In this document: positions 1 through 5,505 of the stretch, one piece after another
Layout: every line of letters begins with the position of its first letter
Numbering within the stretch: the first letter of the stretch is position 1
From: Comamonadaceae bacterium
GTDB lineage: Bacteria > Pseudomonadota > Gammaproteobacteria > Burkholderiales > Burkholderiaceae
Assembly (NCBI GenBank): GCA_947505995.1
Contig: CANNNB010000103.1
Coordinates: forward strand, 1 to 8,043
Length of the DNA stretch: 8,043 bases
Direction: 5' to 3'
Notes under the pieces: generated by a model
The model's input: only the letters and a program-made list of their open reading frames with translations
Database searches by the model: none
What the model was told of the DNA's origin: nothing
Program-made: the position numbers and the translations under genes

Positions 1-2
1 AT

Positions 3-587
3 CCAAACTCCAAAATTCCAGCGCTGCTGGACTACAGCACGCCAGAACCACAGCGCGTGTTTGAATCGGGTTCTATCCTTTTCTATTTGGCCGAAAAATT
101 CAAAGCCTTTTTGCCCACCGACATTGCCAAACGCACCGAGTGCATGTCTTGGCTCATGTGGCAAATGGGCAGTGCGCCTTACCTAGGTGGCGGTTTCGGT
201 CATTTCTACGCTTATGCGCCCACCAAAATTGAATACGCCATTGATCGCTTTGCCATGGAAGTGAAGCGTGAACTCGATGTCTTGAATCAACGGCTTGCCA
301 GCAACCGATTTGTAGGTGGTGACGATTACACCATTGCCGACATGGCCATTTGGCCTTGGTATGGCAGCTTGGCCAAAGGTGATCGCTACGATTCAGGTGA
401 ATTTTTACAAGTTCACGAATACACACACGTGATTCGCTGGGCCGATGAAATAGAAGCTCGACCTGCTGTTCAAAGAGGTCGCATGGTCAACCGTGTGATG
501 GGGCCCTTAGAAACTCAACTGCACGAACGCCACGATGCAAGTGACTTTGATCTGAACACCCAAGACAAGCTGCAGAAAAAAGACTAA
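3..587 (+). CDS. yghU: YghU-like glutathione S-transferase, C-terminal part (5' end outside window)
   Basis: Partial glutathione S-transferase with 194 residues visible before the TAA stop. The frame is open to the left edge, so the GTG at 57 is an internal Val codon, not a start. What is seen: the end of the thioredoxin-like N-terminal domain with the cis-proline segment NSKIPAL, then ESGSIL, which in GSTs binds the gamma-glutamyl part of glutathione. An all-helical C-terminal domain follows, with GGGFGHFYAYAP, YTIADMAIWPW (GST N-capping box region) and the tail QLHERHDASDF. These blocks match E. coli YghU, as recalled, almost word for word. Members of that family bind glutathione and have disulfide-bond reductase and organic hydroperoxide reductase activity in the cytosol. 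About 90 N-terminal residues, including the catalytic region, lie outside the window. It converges on a glutaredoxin gene, which also uses glutathione. No terminator hairpin is evident in the 48 bp between them. Family assignment is secure; the physiological substrate is not known. Confidence 0.93.
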   Translation, partial: PNSKIPALLDYSTPEPQRVFESGSILFYLAEKFKAFLPTDIAKRTECMSWLMWQMGSAPYLGGGFGHFYAYAPTKIEYAIDRFAMEVKRELDVLNQRLASNRFVGGDDYTIADMAIWPWYGSLAKGDRYDSGEFLQVHEYTHVIRWADEIEARPAVQRGRMVNRVMGPLETQLHERHDASDFDLNTQDKLQKKD

Positions 588-635
588 ATCACGACGGCGT
601 GCAGGAGCATGTTCTGAACTTGCGCTTCGATCACA

Positions 636-878
636 TCATTCAGCCATTTGCGCCAAAGCCGCCTGCAAACCAGCCAAGCCACCTACACGCTGATCGTTGA
701 TGAAAACCTGTGGCATTTGGCGCACGGATGGCCCACACTTTTCATAGAAAGCCATGCGCTCGGCTTCGTCGTCAATTTTGATTTCTTCGTAGGCCAAGGA
801 TTTGGACTTGAGAATCATTTTGGCTGACTCGCATTGGGGGCAGGCAGACTTGGAATAGACAACTATTTTGAGGCTCAT
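636..878 (-). CDS. Small glutaredoxin (CPQC active site)
   Basis: An 80-residue single-domain protein with the thioredoxin fold of class I glutaredoxins. Strand one (KIVVYSKSAC) leads into the redox motif CPQC at residues 13-16. The cis-proline segment MPQVFIND lies near residues 54-61, and the glutathione-contacting GG of RVGGLAGLQAAL near 66-67. Such proteins reduce protein disulfides and glutathione mixed disulfides in the cytosol using glutathione. The length equals that of E. coli Grx3 (about 83 residues). The active site is CPQC rather than the usual CPYC, and Met replaces the usual Val before the cis-proline, so it sits a little apart from standard GrxC. NrdH-redoxins also carry C-x-Q-C, but the GG motif and FIND strand favour glutaredoxin. 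The ATG at 878 begins directly before the first beta strand. No strong Shine-Dalgarno is visible. The gene is separate from the flagellar run, with a 235-bp gap on its 5' side. Confidence 0.9.
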   Translation of the reverse strand: MSLKIVVYSKSACPQCESAKMILKSKSLAYEEIKIDDEAERMAFYEKCGPSVRQMPQVFINDQRVGGLAGLQAALAQMAE

Positions 879-930
879 AGGCGTAACAGGATAGTTTGAG
901 GAACGGGGTGATGTTGAAATCTTGATTCAA

Positions 931-940
931 ATCATATGAT
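931..940. repeat. Perfect 10-bp palindrome atcatatgat
   Basis: The sequence ATCATATGAT is its own reverse complement. It is nested within a looser inverted repeat, TCAAAT (927-932) and ATTTGA (945-950). It overlaps the candidate -10 element of the glutaredoxin promoter, where a dimeric repressor could bind. A 10-bp palindrome in AT-rich DNA can also arise by chance, and no regulator is identified. Confidence 0.3.
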
Positions 941-959
941 AACCATTTGATGAGTTAAA
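931..959 (-). promoter_or_regulatory. Candidate sigma-70 promoter for the glutaredoxin gene
   Basis: Reading the minus strand, TTTAAC (954-959; 3 of 6 matches to TTGACA) is followed after exactly 17 bp by TATGAT (931-936; 5 of 6 matches to TATAAT). Transcription would start near 924, giving a leader of roughly 45 nt before the ATG at 878. The -10 overlaps a perfect palindrome (931-940). The box is the best promoter match I see in this gap, but the -35 is weak and AT-rich DNA makes chance matches common. Confidence 0.35.
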
Positions 960-962
960 TAA

Positions 963-1103
963 GGCGAAGAGTCCATCAAGCAGCTCGTCATTGACAAGCT
1001 CAAATCAATGGGCTACCCCGAAAAAGGCTCAGTGGCGGGTCTTGCGGCTGGCATTACCAATGCCAAGTCTTTTGTCAGCTGCGCCATAGGACGGATGACC
1101 TGA
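963..1103 (+). pseudogene. Start-less, protein-like reading frame; possible gene remnant
   Basis: An open frame of 46 codons ends in TGA at 1101-1103 and is bounded by an in-frame TAA at 960-962. Its translation reads like a real globular protein: acidic EES, helix-like IKQLVIDKLKSMGYPEKG, small-residue SVAGLAAGI, then AKSFVSCAIGRMT. It has no ATG, GTG or TTG start before its midpoint; the first ATG, at 1008, would leave only 31 residues. The most economical reading is the 3' remnant of a gene whose front was lost. I do not recognise the family. It lies antisense to the flagellar run, between motB and the glutaredoxin. It could also be chance. Confidence 0.3.
1049..1065. other. Perfect 7-bp hairpin between motB and the glutaredoxin gene
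   Basis: TGGCATT, a 3-base loop ACC, then AATGCCA form a perfect 7-bp stem. It lies about 50 bp beyond the motB stop, where a transcript of the flagellar run could end. On the minus strand no run of T follows, so it does not make a standard intrinsic terminator for motB. On the plus strand it is followed by agtcttttg, a short T stretch. It lies inside the coding-like remnant at 963-1103. Its role, if any, is uncertain; it might mark or stabilise the 3' end of the motB message. Confidence 0.3.
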
Positions 1104-1113
1104 CACCTGAAGC

Positions 1114-1806
1114 TCACTCTTTATCATTCATCATTAAGTCACGCTTGACCTTCAAAGGCGGCAAGATGGTGATGGAGATTCTTCGGTTAATGGCATTGGT
1201 GGGGTCATCGGGCAAGGTTGGCACGCTGTCTCCGTAGCCAATAACCTGCGCAATGCGATCAATAGATACCTTTTGAGTAACCAGCTCTCTGCGAGCTGCG
1301 TTGGCGCGCTCCCCTGAAAGCTCCCAATTGCTATAGCCAGATGCTCCACCCGAATAAGGCGTAGAGTCGGTATACCCTTCAATTTTCAACTTATGAGTTG
1401 GGCACATGTCGACTACAGATGCAATTTTTTGAAATTGCTTTTTCGCAAAATCTGACAAAGAAGTTCCGCCTCGTTGGAACATAGGTTCCCTGGTATCCAA
1501 CAAAGTCACTCTCAACCCTTCTTGAGAATATTCAATTTGCAATGGATTTGTACCTGCCTGTAAAACTTGATCGTCACTGATCTGTTTTTGGAGCGCTGCA
1601 TTCAGCGGATCTAAGCAGGTCTTGTCAAACTTTTCTCGTTCAGACACCAAATCAAACAGCAAGATCCAAACCACAATAAAGAAAGCCATGAGCACTGTGA
1701 CGAAATCGGCATAAACCAACTTCCAATTGCCATGTGTAGCTTCTCGGCGCGCCTTTTTGGGTGGACGACCACGCCTTACAACCGACTCAATTTTGGTAGT
1801 GGCCAT
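1114..1806 (-). CDS. motB: Flagellar stator protein MotB, short form
   Basis: MotB anchors the stator to peptidoglycan and carries the proton-binding aspartate of the MotA4B2 channel in the inner membrane. Seen: a basic cytoplasmic tail (residues 11-21), then HGNWKLVYADF and a single membrane helix to about residue 51. Asp34 corresponds to the essential Asp32 of E. coli MotB, and the surrounding residues are those of proton-type MotB. The periplasmic part includes GLRVTLLDTREPMF (97-110). The OmpA-like peptidoglycan-binding domain follows, with GYTDSTPY (144-151), NWELSGERANAARR (160-173) and the late NRRISI motif. At 230 residues it is clearly shorter than E. coli MotB (308); most of the loss is in the linker between membrane helix and OmpA-like domain. 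It has two periplasmic cysteines, Cys64 and Cys135. It starts 7 nt after the motA stop with no clear Shine-Dalgarno, so coupling to motA is likely. It is the last gene of the flagellar run. Confidence 0.95.
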   Translation of the reverse strand: MATTKIESVVRRGRPPKKARREATHGNWKLVYADFVTVLMAFFIVVWILLFDLVSEREKFDKTCLDPLNAALQKQISDDQVLQAGTNPLQIEYSQEGLRVTLLDTREPMFQRGGTSLSDFAKKQFQKIASVVDMCPTHKLKIEGYTDSTPYSGGASGYSNWELSGERANAARRELVTQKVSIDRIAQVIGYGDSVPTLPDDPTNAINRRISITILPPLKVKRDLMMNDKE

Positions 1807-1813
1807 TTGCTAA

Positions 1814-2692
1814 TTAACCGCGCAGACTGGTTCCAGATGTAGACAAGACGCCAGCCTCGAGTTCTGTCATGCTTGGTCGCTGGTCTGTAAAGAGAACTTT
1901 GCGGCCATATTCAACCGCCACCAATGGAGAAAAATTACTATAGTAAGCAATTAGAATTTCTTTGACAGCCTCATATGGCTTGACATCTGACGCCGCATTT
2001 TGCTCAAGTACGCGAGCAATAGGCGCAAACAAAGCGTAAGCGCTAAACACACCAAACAATGTACCTGTGAGGGCAGCAGCAATGCTTGAACCAATTTCAC
2101 CAGGCGACTTACCCAGTTTGATTGACGCCAGTGTTTGGATCACGCCCACAATGGCGGCCACAATACCAAATGCTGGCATGCTGTCGGCCAAGGTCACCAT
2201 GGAGTCTGAGGGCTCCAGTGACTCCTGATTCATGACTTCAATTTCTTGCGCCATGACTGTTTCTAATTGATTCAATGTAACAGACCCATCCATCATCATG
2301 CGAAAGTAGTCGGTAATGAATTCCAGTAACCGTTTTTGTTTTAAAACAGCTGGGTATTTGGCGAACAAAGAACTGGCGGCAGGCGTTGTAATGTCTGCCT
2401 CGATTGAAAGTGACCCATTGCGTTTGATTTTTTGAAGCAATTCAAACATGAGGCACAAAAGTGCCAGATTGGCAGTTTTATTAGATTCTGATCGCACAAA
2501 AATACGACCAAAAGCCTTGAACAAGTTTTTAAGATTACGCCATTTATTGGAAGCAATTAAGGTGCCTAAACCAGCACCAAAAATAATCAAATACTCCTCC
2601 GGCACCCAGAGGTTATTGAGTTCTCCACCCAGCCAATAAAATCCGCCAAACGCAGTACCTAAGGCTATAAGCCAACCAATTGGGATGTTCAT
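1814..2692 (-). CDS. motA: Flagellar motor stator protein MotA
   Basis: MotA is the inner-membrane stator subunit that forms the proton channel with MotB and pushes on the rotor protein FliG. The 292 residues match the E. coli length (295). Two N-terminal membrane helices span about 4-22 and 32-49. A large cytoplasmic loop follows, then two more helices at about 172-190 and 202-226. Lys90 and Glu98 align with the FliG-contacting Arg90 and Glu98 of E. coli, so the charge is conserved. Pro173 (in DSMPAFGIVAA) equals E. coli Pro173, and Pro224 (in FAPIA) equals Pro222, the two prolines needed for torque generation. The C-terminus keeps VAVEYGRK and RPS. The ATG overlaps the flgL stop codon by 4 bp (ATGA) and no Shine-Dalgarno is visible, so translation is probably coupled to flgL. 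Placement directly behind flgL is unusual, because in many bacteria motAB sit with chemotaxis genes or alone. Confidence 0.95.
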   Translation of the reverse strand: MNIPIGWLIALGTAFGGFYWLGGELNNLWVPEEYLIIFGAGLGTLIASNKWRNLKNLFKAFGRIFVRSESNKTANLALLCLMFELLQKIKRNGSLSIEADITTPAASSLFAKYPAVLKQKRLLEFITDYFRMMMDGSVTLNQLETVMAQEIEVMNQESLEPSDSMVTLADSMPAFGIVAAIVGVIQTLASIKLGKSPGEIGSSIAAALTGTLFGVFSAYALFAPIARVLEQNAASDVKPYEAVKEILIAYYSNFSPLVAVEYGRKVLFTDQRPSMTELEAGVLSTSGTSLRG

Positions 2693-3510
2693 AATTTTTG
2701 AAACAACGTGTTAACGTCAAGTTTGGTCATGATGGATTGAGCGGCCTGCAGTAATGCATTGGACTTTACCAAACTGGCAGTGGCCGTGGCTAAATCTGTG
2801 TCGAGCAAGTTACTTCTTTGCAACTCTACATTGGTTTTTTGAACTTCGGCAGATTCTGTGGCGGCATCCAGTTGATTTTGTAGTAAGCCAGTTTTAACTT
2901 GTGCGCGTATAACTTGGGTCAAGACTGCCTGCATGTTGGCCATGTCCGCATCGCTTGGCGCATTGCCTGCAGCCAAAGTAGTCTGAATTCCGCCCATTAC
3001 GGTGAGCACGTTTTGCCCCGTTACCATCACTTCGTTAAAGCTAAGCGCAGTTTCTAGGCTGACACTTGGCGCAATGAGGACCGTAGAAACAGGCTCAGCC
3101 CGAAATATGTTTTGTCCATTGGCATCTTTGGCATTTGCAAACTGAGAAACCGCATTTTTCAATGCTAGCGCTTGTTGGCCTAATAGTTTTCGGTTGTCTG
3201 AGCCCAGAGGATCATTTCGGCCTTGAACCATCATTTGTTGAAATTTGGTCAATGCAATGTTAATGCTGTTGAGCTGCGCATCAGTAGACGAAAGCGATGC
3301 ATTGACATGGTCTTGATTGACCTTGAACATGGCAAACTGAGATTTGTCCCATGCTATTTGAACACCAAGGCCAGCCGCCAACGCGTTGTCAGAAGCCAAA
3401 CGGTATTTTTGACCTGAAGAAATTTGGCGCTGCGCCTCCACCACATCGGATGTGTGCTGCTGCATAGACTGAACGCTACTGTCAAATACCTGTTGGCTGC
3501 TAATTCTCAT
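2689..3510 (-). CDS. flgL: Hook-filament junction protein FlgL (HAP3)
   Basis: FlgL is secreted through the flagellar type III export apparatus and forms the second ring of the hook-filament junction, beneath the filament. Seen: the flagellin-like N-terminal helical D0/D1 region starting MRISSQQVFDSSVQSMQ, with the segment QRQISSGQKYRLASDN near residues 28-43, typical of FlgL and flagellin. It ends with the matching C-terminal helices, including NLLDTDLATATASLVKSNA and LLQAAQSIMTKL. There is no cleavable signal, as expected for type III export. At 273 residues it is shorter than E. coli FlgL (317), so the surface-exposed middle is reduced: NIFRAEPVSTVL stands where longer family members have a G-F/Y-x-T-rich stretch. 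It begins 18 nt after flgK, and its stop overlaps the motA start. A flagellin-like protein is the only alternative, but following flgK directly makes FlgL much more likely. Confidence 0.93.
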   Translation of the reverse strand: MRISSQQVFDSSVQSMQQHTSDVVEAQRQISSGQKYRLASDNALAAGLGVQIAWDKSQFAMFKVNQDHVNASLSSTDAQLNSINIALTKFQQMMVQGRNDPLGSDNRKLLGQQALALKNAVSQFANAKDANGQNIFRAEPVSTVLIAPSVSLETALSFNEVMVTGQNVLTVMGGIQTTLAAGNAPSDADMANMQAVLTQVIRAQVKTGLLQNQLDAATESAEVQKTNVELQRSNLLDTDLATATASLVKSNALLQAAQSIMTKLDVNTLFQKL

Positions 3511-3528
3511 GATTGAAGATCTCGCTCG

Positions 3529-5136
3529 TTAACTGGACAACATGCCCAACAAGGTATCAAACATTTGGCGGCCTGTTTGAATTAATTTACTGGAGGCGTT
3601 GTACAGCTGTTGATACTTGACCAAGTTAGCCGCTTCTTCGTCCAAATTCACACCTGTGATGGCCGACTTTTGGTCATTCAAGGTTTTCTGCAGTGCCTCA
3701 TTGGCTTTGTTGTCGTTTTTCCATGTGGCCACTGTGGTGGCGATGCTGCTTGTGATGAATGTGAGGGGCGAAGAGAATTTTCCACGCAAACCTTCCAAAT
3801 AAGCCGTAGCAGTAGCATCCAAATTAGTGAACTGCGAAACATCAAAAGTACCCACAACCGTAAATAGTCGAGCATCAAAATTAGGTCGGCTGAGATTGGT
3901 ATCAACAGATGTTTTGTAATTGCGACTATTTGGGTTAGCGGCTTCTACAATTTCGGCATAGGTTGAATCTGCACCTGTTCCAGAAGGTTTGAATAACCCA
4001 TCTAACAGAGCACCACTCGTAAGGGGTGCGCCGCCTGCTGAAGTTGACTTAAATCCAAAAATAGGGGCAATTGCGCCGTTAGCTGCACTCACTGCCGTAT
4101 TAACTTGCCTAACCAATTGAGCTGCCAAAAGATTTATACTTTTTTGAACAGTTGGAACAAAATTTTGGATGAGATGAATATAGGCGCCGGCCTTGCCGTC
4201 TTGTAGAACGCTCTGTCCTGGCAACATGAGTGAATTTCCATTTGCATCTAGCAAAGGTGTGCCATTGCTTGCGCGTTGTTGCACCGCATTCAAAACGATC
4301 GGAACCAAAACTGGATTACGAGGGTCTTGAGATGCAACCTTTAATCTCAATCCCGTCAAAGGTATATCAGTCCGTATTGGCGTTGTGCCTGTATCGTTTG
4401 CAAAACTGTTGGCAATCTCTCGATCCACCAAGTGCTGTCCGCTCACCAAGTAGCTTGCCGTGCCATCTTGATTGATGAGCGTACTACCCCCGACCAAGTC
4501 TTGTAGCTTAGCCACAATGCGATCACGCTCGTCTAGTAAGTCTGCGGATGGATAAGCAAGGCCAGGCGTGGTAGCCGATCTAATCTTGGCATTCACAGAA
4601 GCCAACTGAGGCGTTAAGGTATTGGCTTGGTTCAATACATCGGCAAGGGCCGTTGATGCATTGCTTGAAATCTGACCCACCACCTCCGCCATGCCTCTGA
4701 TGCGATCGGCCACTTGCCTTGCTGTACCAATGAGGCTTTGTTGATAGGCAAAATTATTGGGCTCATTGGCAATCGAGCCCGCTGCATTGAAAAAGTTTCC
4801 CAAAGCAGCCGTCAAAGAAGTGGCTGGATCGGTCAACATGGCGTCAAGGGGAGTGACCGCCTGGACCAATGTTTGGGTGTAGGTGGTTTTACTTTGTTGG
4901 GACAGCACCTGCCCTTGTAGCAAGCTGTCAAAGTAACGGCTAAAGCCTTCAACTGCAAAGGAAGTACCGCTCAGGTCAAGCGACGTGGGCGACATGCCAT
5001 TGATACGGGGATTGGAGGTGCGCCGGACATACCCCTCCACGGAAGAGCCCGTTACGTTTTGCGACGTCACCATCATGCCCGCCTGCGCAGATTGCAGGCC
5101 GGCCATGGCGCTATCGAAAAGGGCGGCTGATCTCAC
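3529..5136 (-). CDS. flgK: Hook-associated protein FlgK (HAP1)
   Basis: FlgK forms the first ring of the hook-filament junction after export by the flagellar type III system. The 535 residues match E. coli FlgK (547). The N-terminal D0 helix carries LFDSAMAGLQSAQAGMMVTS and the axial-protein motif, here in the divergent form NVTGSSVEGYVRR, where relatives usually have NIANVNTPGYSR. Further along are FSRYFDSLLQGQ and LTAALGNFFNA, both FlgK-typical. The C-terminal helix contains NLDEEAANLVKYQQLYNAS and ends in MFDTLLGMLSS, the D0 closing segment. The start is GTG at 5136: an in-frame TAA lies five codons upstream and no ATG is available, so GTG is forced. A weak GGAC Shine-Dalgarno lies about 8 nt before it. 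The 35-nt gap after flgJ is the largest in the flagellar run. The central domain is variable, as in the family. Confidence 0.95.
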   Translation of the reverse strand: MRSAALFDSAMAGLQSAQAGMMVTSQNVTGSSVEGYVRRTSNPRINGMSPTSLDLSGTSFAVEGFSRYFDSLLQGQVLSQQSKTTYTQTLVQAVTPLDAMLTDPATSLTAALGNFFNAAGSIANEPNNFAYQQSLIGTARQVADRIRGMAEVVGQISSNASTALADVLNQANTLTPQLASVNAKIRSATTPGLAYPSADLLDERDRIVAKLQDLVGGSTLINQDGTASYLVSGQHLVDREIANSFANDTGTTPIRTDIPLTGLRLKVASQDPRNPVLVPIVLNAVQQRASNGTPLLDANGNSLMLPGQSVLQDGKAGAYIHLIQNFVPTVQKSINLLAAQLVRQVNTAVSAANGAIAPIFGFKSTSAGGAPLTSGALLDGLFKPSGTGADSTYAEIVEAANPNSRNYKTSVDTNLSRPNFDARLFTVVGTFDVSQFTNLDATATAYLEGLRGKFSSPLTFITSSIATTVATWKNDNKANEALQKTLNDQKSAITGVNLDEEAANLVKYQQLYNASSKLIQTGRQMFDTLLGMLSS

Positions 5137-5171
5137 TTTAAGGGTCCGTTATATCAATTTGGCAGGGTTAC

Positions 5172-5504
5172 TTATTGCTTTACGGTATTGGCGCCCGAAG
5201 TGATTAACTTGGCGGCTTGTACCTGCTTGAGCATTTGGTCGGCCATGGCTTTGCCAAAACCAAAGCCACCTTGAGATGCCAACTGGTTGGCCATCTGCTC
5301 ATCCGCCATGTCTAAGTAAGTGGAATTGCTGCCCTTATTGGTTTCGGCCAATGCAGAAGAACGAATTTCTTTCAACATTTGACGCAAAAGCACAGCCTCA
5401 AAGTCTTGTGCACTCTGCTTGATTTTTTTAACTTGATCCGAGTCGGCAACAGGTACCGTCAACGGTTTGGTAGATAGCAGGCCGGAAGTCACAAGATCAG
5501 CCAT
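5172..5504 (-). CDS. flgJ: Rod-capping protein FlgJ, single-domain form without muramidase
   Basis: This 110-residue protein consists only of the FlgJ N-terminal rod-binding domain. Seen: the helix AQDFEAVLLRQMLKEIR (about 32-48) and the second conserved block YLDMADEQMANQLASQGGFG (63-82), followed by a short tail. In E. coli and many other proteobacteria FlgJ is about 313 residues, with a C-terminal peptidoglycan hydrolase that opens the cell wall for the rod. That half is absent here: the frame ends with a clean TAA and flgK follows 35 nt later. Single-domain FlgJ is known in alphaproteobacteria and some other lineages, which use a separate lytic enzyme. The protein should cap the growing rod in the periplasm. 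It starts 1 nt after the flgI stop, with a good GGAAG Shine-Dalgarno (5514-5518) inside the flgI end, so the two are probably co-translated. Confidence 0.92.
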   Translation of the reverse strand: MADLVTSGLLSTKPLTVPVADSDQVKKIKQSAQDFEAVLLRQMLKEIRSSALAETNKGSNSTYLDMADEQMANQLASQGGFGFGKAMADQMLKQVQAAKLITSGANTVKQ

Positions 5505-5505
5505 A

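Noticed and set aside
57..59. GTG as start of a 176-residue glutathione transferase
   Set aside because: The frame continues upstream with the conserved NSKIPAL segment, and the GTG is the Val of the RVFESGS block.
154..426. 90-codon minus-strand frame opposite the glutathione transferase
   Set aside because: It is rich in Trp, His, Arg and Cys, a typical shadow of the conserved plus-strand gene.
588..635. Possible bidirectional terminator between the convergent genes
   Set aside because: Only a 3-4 bp stem (tgc-agga-gca) is present, with no T tract on either strand.
1741..1776. AT-hook-like RGRPPKK in the MotB N-terminal tail
   Set aside because: MotB proteins normally begin with a basic cytoplasmic tail; the resemblance to a DNA-binding AT-hook is most likely chance.
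3610..4475. Several 60-85-codon plus-strand frames opposite flgK
   Set aside because: Composition is unlike a protein, no motifs are seen, and all sit inside the well-supported flgK gene.
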